Below, piece after piece: positions 32,465-41,874 of a stretch of DNA of 64,000 bases; position 1 is the first letter of the stretch, and every line of letters starts with the position of its first letter. The position numbers were made by a program, and so were the translations under genes. This stretch comes from Citrobacter europaeus (GTDB lineage: Bacteria > Pseudomonadota > Gammaproteobacteria > Enterobacterales > Enterobacteriaceae). The notes beneath the pieces were generated by a model. That model was not told where the DNA came from and did not search any database. It was given only the letters and a program-made list of their open reading frames with translations. The DNA lies in the NCBI GenBank assembly GCA_020099315.1, contig CP083650.1, positions 5,026,001 through 5,090,000 on the forward strand. Reading direction: 5' to 3'.

Positions 32465-33649
32465 ATGTCTAAAGAAAAATTTGAACGTACTAAACCGCAC
32501 GTTAACGTCGGTACTATCGGCCACGTTGACCATGGTAAAACAACGCTGACCGCTGCAATCACTACCGTACTGGCTAAAACCTACGGCGGTGCTGCTCGCG
32601 CATTCGATCAGATCGATAACGCGCCGGAAGAAAAAGCACGTGGTATCACCATCAACACTTCTCACGTTGAATATGACACCCCGACTCGCCACTACGCACA
32701 CGTAGACTGCCCGGGCCACGCCGACTATGTTAAAAACATGATCACCGGTGCTGCGCAGATGGACGGCGCGATCCTGGTTGTTGCTGCGACTGACGGCCCG
32801 ATGCCGCAGACTCGTGAGCACATCCTGCTGGGTCGTCAGGTAGGCGTTCCGTACATCATCGTGTTCCTGAACAAATGCGACATGGTTGATGACGAAGAGC
32901 TGCTGGAACTGGTAGAAATGGAAGTTCGTGAACTTCTGTCTCAGTACGATTTCCCGGGCGACGACACTCCGATCGTTCGTGGTTCTGCTCTGAAAGCGCT
33001 GGAAGGCGACGCAGAGTGGGAAGCGAAAATCATCGAACTGGCTGGCTTCCTGGATTCTTACATCCCAGAACCAGAGCGTGCGATTGACAAGCCGTTCCTG
33101 CTGCCTATCGAAGACGTATTCTCCATCTCCGGTCGTGGTACCGTTGTTACCGGTCGTGTAGAGCGCGGTATCATCAAAGTTGGTGAAGAAGTTGAAATCG
33201 TTGGTATCAAGGACACTGCTAAGTCTACTTGTACCGGCGTTGAAATGTTCCGCAAACTGCTGGACGAAGGCCGTGCTGGTGAGAACGTTGGTGTTCTGCT
33301 GCGTGGTATCAAACGTGAAGAAATCGAACGTGGTCAGGTACTGGCTAAGCCGGGCTCTATCAAGCCGCACACCAAGTTCGAATCTGAAGTGTACATTCTG
33401 TCCAAAGACGAAGGCGGCCGTCATACTCCGTTCTTCAAAGGCTACCGTCCGCAGTTCTACTTCCGTACTACTGACGTGACTGGTACCATCGAACTGCCGG
33501 AAGGCGTTGAGATGGTAATGCCGGGCGACAACATCAAAATGGTTGTTACCCTGATCCACCCAATCGCGATGGACGACGGTCTGCGTTTCGCAATCCGTGA
33601 AGGCGGCCGTACTGTTGGTGCGGGCGTTGTTGCCAAAGTAATGAGCTAA
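32465..33649 (+). CDS. tufB: Elongation factor Tu
   Basis: GTPase that delivers aminoacyl-tRNA to the ribosome (394 residues). G1 motif GHVDHGKT at 19-26, G3 DCPGHADY near 81, NKCD near 136-139; domains 2 and 3 follow. Codon use is that of a very highly expressed gene. It is the tRNA-linked copy (tufB); a second copy, tufA, is expected in the str operon outside the window and normally is kept nearly identical by gene conversion. Confidence 0.98.
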   Translation: MSKEKFERTKPHVNVGTIGHVDHGKTTLTAAITTVLAKTYGGAARAFDQIDNAPEEKARGITINTSHVEYDTPTRHYAHVDCPGHADYVKNMITGAAQMDGAILVVAATDGPMPQTREHILLGRQVGVPYIIVFLNKCDMVDDEELLELVEMEVRELLSQYDFPGDDTPIVRGSALKALEGDAEWEAKIIELAGFLDSYIPEPERAIDKPFLLPIEDVFSISGRGTVVTGRVERGIIKVGEEVEIVGIKDTAKSTCTGVEMFRKLLDEGRAGENVGVLLRGIKREEIERGQVLAKPGSIKPHTKFESEVYILSKDEGGRHTPFFKGYRPQFYFRTTDVTGTIELPEGVEMVMPGDNIKMVVTLIHPIAMDDGLRFAIREGGRTVGAGVVAKVMS

Positions 33650-33682
33650 TTGCCGAATAACATTTGACGCAATGCGCAATAA

Positions 33683-33709
33683 AAGGGCATCATTTGATGC
33701 CCTTTTTGC
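33683..33709 (+). terminator. Terminator after tufB
   Basis: AAGGGCATCA / TGATGCCCTTTTT stem directly after tufB, with T tail. The promoter for secE-nusG must lie in the following 170 bases. Confidence 0.88.
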
Positions 33710-33879
33710 ACGCTTTCACACCAGAACCTGGCTCATCAGTGATTTTTTTTGTCATAATCATTGCTGAGACAGGCTCTGAAGAGGGCGTTTAGTCCGAAAC
33801 GCACCAGAGCATTTCGGTTTGGATTGCCTCGCTTACGCGGGGTGAAAATGTTTGTAGAATACTTCTGACAGGTTGGTTT

Positions 33880-34263
33880 ATGAGTGCGAATACCGAAGCT
33901 CAAGGAAGCGGGCGCGGCCTGGAAGCGATGAAGTGGGTTGTTGTCGCTGTATTGCTGCTTGTAGCTATCGTTGGCAACTACCTCTATCGTGACATGATGC
34001 TGCCGCTGCGTGCGCTGGCCGTAGTGATTCTGATTGCCGCAGCGGGTGGTGTCGCGCTGTTGACAACAAAAGGTAAAGCGACCGTTGCTTTTGCCCGTGA
34101 AGCGAGAACCGAAGTCCGTAAGGTCATTTGGCCAACTCGCCAGGAAACATTGCACACCACATTAATTGTGGCTGCGGTTACCGCAGTAATGTCACTGATC
34201 CTGTGGGGACTGGATGGTATTCTGGTTCGCCTGGTATCCTTTATCACTGGCCTGAGGTTCTAA
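33880..34263 (+). CDS. secE: Protein translocase subunit SecE
   Basis: Small essential subunit of the SecYEG channel in the inner membrane (127 residues). Three membrane segments are visible, the third being the essential one, after the conserved amphipathic helix FAREARTEVRKVIWPTRQET. It sits 1 base ahead of nusG, the classic secE-nusG operon. Confidence 0.98.
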   Translation: MSANTEAQGSGRGLEAMKWVVVAVLLLVAIVGNYLYRDMMLPLRALAVVILIAAAGGVALLTTKGKATVAFAREARTEVRKVIWPTRQETLHTTLIVAAVTAVMSLILWGLDGILVRLVSFITGLRF

Positions 34264-34264
34264 G

Positions 34265-34810
34265 ATGTCTGAAGCCCCTAAAAAGCGCTGGTACGTCGTT
34301 CAGGCGTTTTCCGGTTTTGAAGGCCGCGTAGCCACGTCGCTGCGCGAATATATCAAGTTACAAAATATGGAAGAGCTGTTTGGCGAAGTCATGGTTCCGA
34401 CTGAAGAAGTGGTCGAAATCCGTGGTGGCCAGCGTCGCAAGAGCGAACGTAAATTCTTCCCGGGCTATGTACTGGTCCAGATGGTGATGAATGACGCAAG
34501 CTGGCACCTGGTGCGTAGCGTGCCGCGTGTGATGGGCTTTATCGGCGGTACTTCTGACCGTCCGGCGCCGATCAGCGACAAAGAAGTTGATGCGATCATG
34601 AACCGTCTGCAGCAGGTTGGCGATAAGCCGCGTCCGAAAACGATGTTTGAGCCAGGTGAAATGGTTCGCGTTAGCGACGGTCCGTTCGCTGACTTTAATG
34701 GCGTGGTTGAAGAAGTGGACTACGAGAAGTCTCGTCTGAAAGTTTCCGTATCTATCTTCGGTCGTGCGACTCCGGTTGAACTGGACTTCGCTCAGGTTGA
34801 AAAAGCCTAA
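34265..34810 (+). CDS. nusG: Transcription antitermination factor NusG
   Basis: Elongation factor that binds RNA polymerase and links it to Rho or to ribosomal S10 (181 residues). The N-terminal NGN domain begins APKKRWYVVQAFSGFEGRVA and the C-terminal KOW domain contains GEMVRVSDGPFADFNGVVEEVD. It also takes part in rRNA antitermination at the boxA sites seen in this window's rRNA operon. Confidence 0.98.
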   Translation: MSEAPKKRWYVVQAFSGFEGRVATSLREYIKLQNMEELFGEVMVPTEEVVEIRGGQRRKSERKFFPGYVLVQMVMNDASWHLVRSVPRVMGFIGGTSDRPAPISDKEVDAIMNRLQQVGDKPRPKTMFEPGEMVRVSDGPFADFNGVVEEVDYEKSRLKVSVSIFGRATPVELDFAQVEKA

Positions 34811-34841
34811 TACGCCGATCAAAAAAGCGACGATTTAATCG

Positions 34842-34870
34842 TTGCACAAGGCGCGAGATTGGAATACAAT
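34842..34870 (+). promoter_or_regulatory. Promoter of rplKA (PL11)
   Basis: TTGCAC (34842-34847), 17 bases, TACAAT (34865-34870). Matches the E. coli L11 operon promoter. It lies inside the inverted repeat that ends nusG. Confidence 0.85.
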
Positions 34871-34884
34871 TTCGCGCCTTTTGT
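34848..34884 (+). terminator. Terminator after nusG overlapping the rplK promoter
   Basis: AAGGCGCGAGATT pairs with AATTTCGCGCCTT around the GGAATAC loop, followed by TTGTTTTT. The stem contains the spacer and -10 of the L11 promoter. Confidence 0.78.
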
Positions 34885-34965
34885 TTTTATGGATCCTGTC
34901 CGTAAAACGAATTTAATCACGGGGAGCCTCCTTGAGGCGCTATAACCCAATCAGAGGAATTTAGA

Positions 34966-35394
34966 ATGGCTAAGAAAGTCCAAGCCTATGTCAAGCTGCA
35001 GGTTGCAGCTGGTATGGCTAACCCGAGTCCGCCGGTAGGTCCAGCACTGGGTCAACAAGGCGTGAACATCATGGAATTCTGCAAAGCGTTCAACGCTAAA
35101 ACTGATTCCATGGAAAAAGGTCTGCCGATCCCGGTTGTTATCACCGTTTACGCTGACCGTTCTTTCACTTTCGTTACCAAAACGCCTCCGGCAGCAGTTC
35201 TGCTGAAGAAAGCGGCTGGTATCAAGTCTGGTTCCGGCAAGCCGAACAAAGACAAAGTGGGTAAAATTTCCCGCGCTCAGCTGCAGGAAATCGCGCAGAC
35301 CAAAGCTGCCGACATGACTGGTTCCGACATTGAAGCGATGACTCGCTCCATTGAAGGTACTGCACGTTCCATGGGCCTGGTAGTGGAGGACTAA
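34966..35394 (+). CDS. rplK: 50S ribosomal protein L11
   Basis: Ribosomal protein at the GTPase-associated centre, needed for RelA activation (142 residues). Begins MAKKVQAYVKLQVAAGMANP and has the family signature near the C-terminus. First gene of rplKA; the leader before it (about 34885-34965, with a GAGCCTCCTTGAGGCG stem) corresponds to the place where L1 represses translation of the operon in E. coli. Confidence 0.98.
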   Translation: MAKKVQAYVKLQVAAGMANPSPPVGPALGQQGVNIMEFCKAFNAKTDSMEKGLPIPVVITVYADRSFTFVTKTPPAAVLLKKAAGIKSGSGKPNKDKVGKISRAQLQEIAQTKAADMTGSDIEAMTRSIEGTARSMGLVVED

Positions 35395-35397
35395 GAA

Positions 35398-36105
35398 ATG
35401 GCTAAACTGACCAAGCGCATGTCCGTGATCCGTGACAAAGTTGATGCTACTAAGCAGTACGACATCAACGAAGCTATTGCTCTGCTGAAAGAGCTGGCCA
35501 CTGCTAAATTCGTAGAAAGCGTGGACGTTGCTGTTAACCTCGGCATCGACGCTCGTAAATCTGACCAGAACGTACGTGGTGCAACTGTACTGCCGCACGG
35601 TACTGGCCGTTCCGTTCGCGTAGCCGTATTTACCCAGGGCGCAAACGCTGAAGCTGCTAAAGCTGCAGGCGCTGAGCTGGTAGGTATGGAAGATCTGGCT
35701 GAACAGATCAAGAAAGGCGAAATGAACTTTGACGTTGTTATTGCTTCCCCGGATGCAATGCGCGTTGTTGGCCAGCTGGGTCAGGTTCTGGGTCCGCGCG
35801 GCCTGATGCCAAACCCGAAAGTTGGTACTGTAACTCCTAACGTTGCTGAAGCAGTTAAGAACGCTAAAGCTGGTCAGGTTCGTTACCGTAACGACAAAAA
35901 CGGCATCATCCACACCACCATCGGTAAAGTGGATTTTGACGCTGACAAACTGAAAGAAAACCTGGAAGCTCTGCTGGTTGCGCTGAAAAAAGCAAAACCG
36001 ACTCAGGCAAAAGGCGTGTACATCAAGAAAGTTAGCATCTCCACCACCATGGGTGCTGGTGTTGCCGTTGATCAGTCCGGTCTGACTGCGACTGTGGCGA
36101 ACTAA
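35398..36105 (+). CDS. rplA: 50S ribosomal protein L1
   Basis: Ribosomal stalk protein L1 (235 residues; 234 in E. coli), which binds 23S rRNA near the E site and represses its own operon by binding the rplK leader. Starts 3 bases after rplK. The sequence is nearly identical to E. coli except at the C-terminal tail (SGLTATVAN). Confidence 0.98.
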   Translation: MAKLTKRMSVIRDKVDATKQYDINEAIALLKELATAKFVESVDVAVNLGIDARKSDQNVRGATVLPHGTGRSVRVAVFTQGANAEAAKAAGAELVGMEDLAEQIKKGEMNFDVVIASPDAMRVVGQLGQVLGPRGLMPNPKVGTVTPNVAEAVKNAKAGQVRYRNDKNGIIHTTIGKVDFDADKLKENLEALLVALKKAKPTQAKGVYIKKVSISTTMGAGVAVDQSGLTATVAN

Positions 36106-36113
36106 TATTCGCC

Positions 36114-36142
36114 TTTACGTGGGCGGTGATTTTGTCTACAAT
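36114..36142 (+). promoter_or_regulatory. Promoter of rplJL-rpoBC (PL10)
   Basis: TTTACG (36114-36119), 17 bases, TACAAT (36137-36142), flanked by the inverted ACGTGGG / CCCACGT. Corresponds to the E. coli L10 promoter immediately after rplA. Confidence 0.78.
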
Positions 36143-36185
36143 CTTACCCCCACGTTTCTGCTAATTGCAGACGTATATCCGAGAT

Positions 36186-36286
36186 ATTCAGGCTGTGGCA
36201 AGGCGACAACTGAGTGAATCGCCGAGAGCATAGTCAACTATGTGGCTGGTGTGAACGAAGGCAGTCAACGCCGGCACAGATTGAAT
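36186..36286. repeat. ERIC-like palindromic element in the rplJ leader
   Basis: An approximately 101-base imperfect palindrome with arms ATTCAGGCTGTG and CACAGATTGAAT. Internal blocks GGCAAGGCGACAACTGAGTG, GAGAGCATAGTCAACTATG and GGCAGTCAACGCC follow the ERIC/IRU consensus in order and spacing. It lies 44 bases after PL10 and before the conserved L10-binding leader, so it is part of the rplJL-rpoBC message. Confidence 0.82.
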
Positions 36287-36519
36287 AGCGACAGATAGAC
36301 AAGATTTGTTCGTTGGAGCCTGGCCTATCCAGGCCTCCGTCGAAGACCGCAGGTGTTTCGTAAGAAACTTAATGCCCTGCGTAGACGGTGACAGAACGCT
36401 AAGATTATTTCTGATACTCTGGCTTGTTTCTGCTCACCGTATTTAGACGCTCTCTCCGTTGGGGGGAGTGAAGTGAGTTCCGGAACATGAGTTCCGGCAA
36501 ACATCCAGGAGCAAAGCTA
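36287..36519 (+). promoter_or_regulatory. rplJ leader with L10-L12 autoregulatory structure
   Basis: About 230 transcribed bases before rplJ. The segment around 36380-36480 (GCGTAGACGGTGACAGAACG, CTCACCGTATTTAGACGC) matches the E. coli leader that binds the L10-(L7/L12) complex and controls translation. Assigned by resemblance; the fold was not computed. Confidence 0.7.
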
Positions 36520-37017
36520 ATGGCTTTAAATCTTCAAGACAAACAAGCGATTGTTGCTGAAGTCAGCGAAGTAGCCAAAGGCGCGCTGTCTGCAGTAGTT
36601 GCGGATTCCCGTGGCGTAACTGTAGATAAAATGACTGAACTGCGTAAAGCAGGTCGTGAAGCTGGCGTATACATGCGTGTTGTTCGTAACACCCTGCTGC
36701 GCCGCGTCGTTGAAGGTACTCAGTTCGAGTGCCTGAAAGACACGTTTGTTGGTCCGACCCTGATTGCATACTCTATGGAACACCCGGGCGCTGCTGCTCG
36801 TCTGTTCAAAGAGTTCGCGAAAGCGAATGCAAAATTTGAGGTCAAAGCCGCAGCCTTTGAAGGTGAGTTGATTACGGCATCGAATATCGATCGCCTGGCA
36901 ACTCTGCCGACCTACGAAGAAGCAATTGCACGCCTGATGGCAACCATGAAAGAAGCTTCGGCTGGCAAACTGGTTCGTACTCTGGCTGCTGTACGCGATG
37001 CGAAAGAAGCTGCTTAA
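36520..37017 (+). CDS. rplJ: 50S ribosomal protein L10
   Basis: Base of the L7/L12 stalk (165 residues) and translational repressor of its operon. I chose the ATG at 36520 (MALNLQDKQAIVAEVSEVAKG) because it follows CCAGGAGCAAAGCT, a strong ribosome site, and gives the family length; the frame is open 11 codons more. The C-terminal helices that bind L7/L12 dimers are present. Confidence 0.97.
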   Translation: MALNLQDKQAIVAEVSEVAKGALSAVVADSRGVTVDKMTELRKAGREAGVYMRVVRNTLLRRVVEGTQFECLKDTFVGPTLIAYSMEHPGAAARLFKEFAKANAKFEVKAAAFEGELITASNIDRLATLPTYEEAIARLMATMKEASAGKLVRTLAAVRDAKEAA

Positions 37018-37083
37018 TCGCAGTTATCTTTCTCAAGCATCTGCTTACGTATAAACTTATTCTGATTTTCAGGAACAATTTAA

Positions 37084-37449
37084 ATGTCTATCACTAAAGA
37101 TCAAATCATTGAAGCAGTATCCACTATGTCCGTAATGGACGTTGTAGAACTGATTTCTGCAATGGAAGAAAAATTCGGTGTTTCTGCTGCTGCTGCTGTA
37201 GCTGTAGCTGCAGGCCCGGCTGAAGCTGCTGAAGAAAAAACTGAATTCGACGTAATTCTGAAAGCTGCTGGCGCTAACAAAGTTGCTGTTATCAAAGCAG
37301 TACGTGGCGCAACTGGCCTGGGTCTGAAAGAAGCTAAAGACCTGGTAGAATCTGCACCGGCTGCGCTGAAAGAAGGCGTGAGCAAAGACGACGCAGAAGC
37401 ACTGAAAAAATCTCTGGAAGAAGCTGGCGCTGAAGTTGAAGTTAAATAA
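37084..37449 (+). CDS. rplL: 50S ribosomal protein L7/L12
   Basis: Stalk protein that recruits translation factors (121 residues, acidic). N-terminal dimer domain, an alanine-rich hinge (AAAAVAVAAGPAEAAEE, about 36-52) and the globular C-terminal domain with GLGLKEAKDLVE. Four copies per ribosome need high expression, consistent with the attenuator after the gene that reduces rpoB transcription. Confidence 0.98.
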   Translation: MSITKDQIIEAVSTMSVMDVVELISAMEEKFGVSAAAAVAVAAGPAEAAEEKTEFDVILKAAGANKVAVIKAVRGATGLGLKEAKDLVESAPAALKEGVSKDDAEALKKSLEEAGAEVEVK

Positions 37450-37488
37450 GCCAACTTTTCTGGTTGCAGCCTAAGAAATTAGGCTGAT

Positions 37489-37519
37489 GGCTGGTGACTT
37501 TTTAGTCACCAGCCTTTTT
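37489..37519 (+). terminator. Attenuator between rplL and rpoB
   Basis: Perfect 11-base stem GGCTGGTGACT / AGTCACCAGCC with a TTTT loop and TTTTT tail. In E. coli the same site stops most transcripts, setting the ratio of ribosomal protein to RNA polymerase mRNA. The rest of the 320-base gap probably holds an RNase III site but no gene. Confidence 0.9.
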
Positions 37520-37769
37520 GCGCTGTAAGGCGCCAGTAGCATTTCACACTGTTTGACTACTGCTGTGCCTTTCAATGCTTGTTTCTATCGACGTCTTAAT
37601 ATACTGCGACAGAGCGTCAGTTCTGTGTAAATCGCAATGAAATGGTTTAAGCGTGATAGCAACAGGCATTGCGGAAAGTATTCGATTTTCCGGTCAACAA
37701 AATAGTGTTGCACAAACTGTCCCTTCGTCGGACAGATGGGTCGACTTGTCAGCGAGCTGAGGAACCCTA

Positions 37770-40700
37770 ATGGTTTACTCCTATACCGAGAAAAAACGTA
37801 TTCGTAAGGATTTTGGTAAACGTCCACAAGTGTTGGACATACCTTATCTCCTTTCTATCCAGCTTGACTCGTTTCAGAAGTTCATCGAGCAAGATCCTGA
37901 AGGGCAGTATGGTCTGGAAGCAGCTTTCCGTTCCGTTTTCCCGATTCAGAGCTACAGCGGTAATTCCGAGCTGCAATACGTCAGCTACCGTCTTGGCGAA
38001 CCGGTGTTTGACGTTCAGGAATGTCAGATCCGTGGCGTGACCTATTCCGCACCGCTGCGCGTAAAACTGCGTCTGGTGATCTACGAGCGCGAAGCGCCGG
38101 AAGGCACCGTAAAAGACATTAAAGAACAAGAAGTCTACATGGGCGAAATTCCGCTCATGACCGACAACGGTACCTTTGTTATCAACGGTACTGAGCGTGT
38201 TATCGTTTCTCAGCTGCACCGTAGTCCTGGCGTCTTCTTTGACTCCGACAAAGGTAAAACCCACTCTTCGGGTAAAGTGCTGTATAACGCGCGCATCATT
38301 CCTTACCGTGGTTCCTGGCTGGACTTCGAATTCGATCCGAAGGACAACCTGTTCGTACGTATTGACCGTCGCCGCAAACTGCCTGCGACCATTATTCTGC
38401 GTGCGCTGAACTACACCACTGAGCAGATCCTTGACCTGTTCTTTGAGAAAGTTGTTTTCGAAATTCGTGACAACAAGCTGCAGATGGAACTGGTGCCGGA
38501 ACGCCTGCGTGGTGAAACCGCCTCCTTTGACATTGAAGCTAACGGCAAAGTCTACGTCGAAAAAGGCCGTCGCATCACTGCGCGCCACATTCGCCAACTG
38601 GAAAAAGACGATATCAAACATATCGAAGTTCCGGTTGAATACATTGCTGGCAAAGTTGCGGCTAAAGACTACGTTGACGAATCTACCGGCGAGCTGATCT
38701 GCGCAGCTAACATGGAGCTGAGCCTGGATCTGCTGGCTAAGCTGAGCCAGTCTGGTCACAAGCGTATCGAAACGTTGTTCACTAACGATCTGGACCACGG
38801 TCCGTACATTTCAGAAACTGTACGCGTCGACCCAACCAACGATCGTCTGAGCGCGCTGGTAGAAATCTACCGCATGATGCGCCCTGGTGAGCCGCCGACT
38901 CGTGAAGCTGCTGAAAGCCTGTTCGAGAACCTGTTCTTCTCCGAAGACCGCTATGACCTGTCTGCGGTTGGTCGTATGAAGTTCAACCGTTCTCTGCTGC
39001 GCGACGAAATCGAAGGTTCCGGTATCCTGAGCAAAGACGACATCATCGAAGTGATGAAGAAGCTCATCGATATCCGTAACGGTAAGGGCGAAGTCGATGA
39101 TATCGACCACCTCGGCAACCGTCGTATCCGTTCCGTAGGCGAAATGGCGGAAAACCAGTTCCGCGTTGGCCTGGTACGTGTTGAGCGTGCGGTGAAAGAG
39201 CGTCTGTCTCTGGGCGATCTGGATACCCTGATGCCTCAGGATATGATCAACGCCAAGCCGATTTCTGCAGCAGTGAAAGAGTTCTTTGGTTCCAGCCAGC
39301 TGTCTCAGTTTATGGACCAGAACAACCCGCTGTCTGAGATTACGCACAAACGTCGTATCTCTGCACTCGGCCCGGGCGGTCTGACCCGTGAGCGCGCAGG
39401 CTTCGAAGTTCGAGACGTACACCCGACTCACTACGGTCGCGTATGTCCAATCGAAACGCCTGAAGGTCCGAACATCGGTCTGATCAACTCCCTGTCCGTG
39501 TACGCCCAGACTAACGAATACGGCTTCCTCGAGACTCCGTACCGTAAAGTGACCGACGGTGTTGTAACTGACGAAATTCATTACCTGTCTGCTATCGAAG
39601 AAGGCAACTACGTTATCGCTCAGGCGAACTCCAACCTGGATGACGAAGGCCACTTTGTAGAAGATTTGGTTACCTGCCGTAGCAAAGGCGAATCCAGCTT
39701 GTTCAGCCGTGACCAGGTTGACTACATGGACGTATCCACCCAGCAGGTGGTATCCGTCGGTGCGTCCCTGATCCCGTTCCTGGAACACGATGACGCCAAC
39801 CGTGCATTGATGGGTGCGAACATGCAACGTCAGGCGGTTCCGACTCTGCGTGCTGATAAGCCGCTGGTTGGTACCGGTATGGAACGTGCTGTTGCCGTTG
39901 ACTCCGGTGTTACTGCAGTTGCTAAACGTGGCGGTACCGTACAGTACGTTGACGCATCCCGTATCGTTATCAAAGTTAACGAAGACGAGATGTATCCGGG
40001 CGAAGCGGGTATAGACATCTATAACCTGACCAAATACACCCGTTCTAACCAGAACACCTGTATCAACCAGATGCCTTGCGTATCTCTGGGCGAGCCGGTT
40101 GAACGTGGTGATGTGCTGGCTGACGGTCCGTCCACCGACCTCGGTGAACTGGCGCTGGGTCAGAACATGCGCGTGGCATTCATGCCATGGAATGGTTACA
40201 ACTTCGAAGACTCCATCCTCGTATCCGAGCGTGTTGTCCAGGAAGATCGTTTCACCACCATCCACATTCAGGAACTGGCATGTGTGTCCCGTGACACCAA
40301 GCTGGGGCCAGAAGAGATCACCGCTGACATCCCGAACGTGGGTGAAGCTGCGCTCTCCAAACTGGATGAATCCGGTATCGTTTATATCGGTGCGGAAGTG
40401 ACCGGTGGCGACATTCTGGTTGGTAAGGTAACGCCGAAAGGTGAAACCCAACTGACGCCAGAAGAGAAGCTGCTGCGTGCGATCTTCGGTGAGAAAGCGT
40501 CTGACGTTAAAGACTCTTCTCTGCGCGTGCCAAACGGTGTTTCCGGTACGATTATCGACGTTCAGGTCTTTACTCGCGATGGCGTAGAAAAAGACAAACG
40601 TGCGCTGGAAATCGAAGAGATGCAGCTGAAGCAGGCGAAAAAAGACCTGTCTGAAGAACTGCAGATCCTCGAAGCTGGCCTGTTCAGCCGTATCTACGCT

Positions 40701-41798
40701 GTGCTGGTTTCCGGTGGTGTTGAAGCTGAGAAGCTCGACAAACTGCCGCGTGACCGCTGGTTAGAACTCGGCCTGACCGACGAAGAGAAACAGAATCAGC
40801 TGGAACAACTGGCTGAGCAGTACGACGAACTGAAACACGAGTTCGAGAAAAAACTCGAAGCGAAACGCCGTAAAATCACTCAGGGCGACGATCTGGCACC
40901 GGGTGTGCTGAAGATTGTTAAGGTTTATCTGGCGGTTAAACGTCGGATCCAGCCTGGTGATAAGATGGCAGGTCGTCACGGTAACAAGGGTGTAATCTCT
41001 AAGATCAACCCGATCGAAGATATGCCACACGATGCTAACGGTACGCCGGTAGATATCGTTCTGAACCCGCTGGGCGTACCATCGCGTATGAACATCGGTC
41101 AGATCCTTGAAACCCACCTGGGTATGGCTGCTAAAGGTATCGGCGATAAGATCAACGCCATGCTGAAACAGCAGCAAGAAGTCGCGAAACTGCGCGAATT
41201 CATCCAGCGTGCTTACGATCTGGGTTCAGATGTTCGTCAGAAAGTTGACCTGAATACCTTCAGCGATGAAGAAGTTCTGCGTCTGGCTGAAAACCTGAAA
41301 AAAGGTATGCCGATCGCAACGCCGGTATTCGACGGTGCGAAAGAGTCTGAAATCAAGGAACTGTTACAGCTGGGTGGCCTGCCGACTTCCGGTCAGATCA
41401 CACTGTTCGACGGTCGTACCGGTGAGCAGTTCGAGCGCCAGGTTACCGTTGGCTACATGTACATGCTGAAACTGAACCACCTGGTTGATGACAAGATGCA
41501 TGCGCGTTCTACCGGTTCTTACAGCCTGGTTACTCAGCAGCCGCTGGGTGGTAAGGCGCAGTTCGGTGGTCAGCGCTTCGGGGAGATGGAAGTATGGGCG
41601 CTTGAAGCATACGGCGCGGCATACACCCTGCAGGAAATGCTCACCGTTAAGTCTGATGACGTGAACGGTCGTACTAAGATGTATAAAAACATCGTGGACG
41701 GCAACCATCAGATGGAACCAGGCATGCCAGAATCCTTCAACGTACTGTTGAAAGAGATTCGTTCGCTGGGTATCAACATCGAGCTGGAAGACGAGTAA
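37770..41798 (+). CDS. rpoB: RNA polymerase subunit beta
   Basis: Catalytic-core beta subunit (1342 residues, same length as E. coli). The rifampicin region FFGSSQLSQFMDQNNPLSEITHK is wild type in form (the S, Q, D, H and following R-R-I-S-A-L-G-P-G are present). C-terminal segments include GDKMAGRHGNKG and the clamp-closing end around LGINIELEDE. Co-transcribed with rpoC. Confidence 0.99.
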   Translation: MVYSYTEKKRIRKDFGKRPQVLDIPYLLSIQLDSFQKFIEQDPEGQYGLEAAFRSVFPIQSYSGNSELQYVSYRLGEPVFDVQECQIRGVTYSAPLRVKLRLVIYEREAPEGTVKDIKEQEVYMGEIPLMTDNGTFVINGTERVIVSQLHRSPGVFFDSDKGKTHSSGKVLYNARIIPYRGSWLDFEFDPKDNLFVRIDRRRKLPATIILRALNYTTEQILDLFFEKVVFEIRDNKLQMELVPERLRGETASFDIEANGKVYVEKGRRITARHIRQLEKDDIKHIEVPVEYIAGKVAAKDYVDESTGELICAANMELSLDLLAKLSQSGHKRIETLFTNDLDHGPYISETVRVDPTNDRLSALVEIYRMMRPGEPPTREAAESLFENLFFSEDRYDLSAVGRMKFNRSLLRDEIEGSGILSKDDIIEVMKKLIDIRNGKGEVDDIDHLGNRRIRSVGEMAENQFRVGLVRVERAVKERLSLGDLDTLMPQDMINAKPISAAVKEFFGSSQLSQFMDQNNPLSEITHKRRISALGPGGLTRERAGFEVRDVHPTHYGRVCPIETPEGPNIGLINSLSVYAQTNEYGFLETPYRKVTDGVVTDEIHYLSAIEEGNYVIAQANSNLDDEGHFVEDLVTCRSKGESSLFSRDQVDYMDVSTQQVVSVGASLIPFLEHDDANRALMGANMQRQAVPTLRADKPLVGTGMERAVAVDSGVTAVAKRGGTVQYVDASRIVIKVNEDEMYPGEAGIDIYNLTKYTRSNQNTCINQMPCVSLGEPVERGDVLADGPSTDLGELALGQNMRVAFMPWNGYNFEDSILVSERVVQEDRFTTIHIQELACVSRDTKLGPEEITADIPNVGEAALSKLDESGIVYIGAEVTGGDILVGKVTPKGETQLTPEEKLLRAIFGEKASDVKDSSLRVPNGVSGTIIDVQVFTRDGVEKDKRALEIEEMQLKQAKKDLSEELQILEAGLFSRIYAVLVSGGVEAEKLDKLPRDRWLELGLTDEEKQNQLEQLAEQYDELKHEFEKKLEAKRRKITQGDDLAPGVLKIVKVYLAVKRRIQPGDKMAGRHGNKGVISKINPIEDMPHDANGTPVDIVLNPLGVPSRMNIGQILETHLGMAAKGIGDKINAMLKQQQEVAKLREFIQRAYDLGSDVRQKVDLNTFSDEEVLRLAENLKKGMPIATPVFDGAKESEIKELLQLGGLPTSGQITLFDGRTGEQFERQVTVGYMYMLKLNHLVDDKMHARSTGSYSLVTQQPLGGKAQFGGQRFGEMEVWALEAYGAAYTLQEMLTVKSDDVNGRTKMYKNIVDGNHQMEPGMPESFNVLLKEIRSLGINIELEDE

Positions 41799-41874
41799 CT
41801 CTCGATCAAACAGGTCACTGGTGCTGGCGTAACAGCCAGCGCCAGATTGTGCTAACTCCGACGGGAGCAAATCC

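Noticed and set aside
32450..33679. A 409-codon open frame antisense to tufB
   Set aside because: Shadow of tufB codon bias, extending slightly beyond both ends only because no stop occurs there.
34951..35913. A 320-codon antisense frame over rplK-rplA
   Set aside because: It crosses two well-defined ribosomal protein genes and shows no family resemblance.
36487..36519. An 11-codon N-terminal extension of L10
   Set aside because: The strong ribosome site lies directly before the inner ATG at 36520 and the extension is leader RNA.
38811..40451. A 546-codon open frame antisense to rpoB
   Set aside because: It results from the strong codon bias of rpoB leaving few stops on the other strand. 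It has no recognisable domain, no ribosome site and a Phe/Val/Thr/Gln-rich composition typical of antisense readings.
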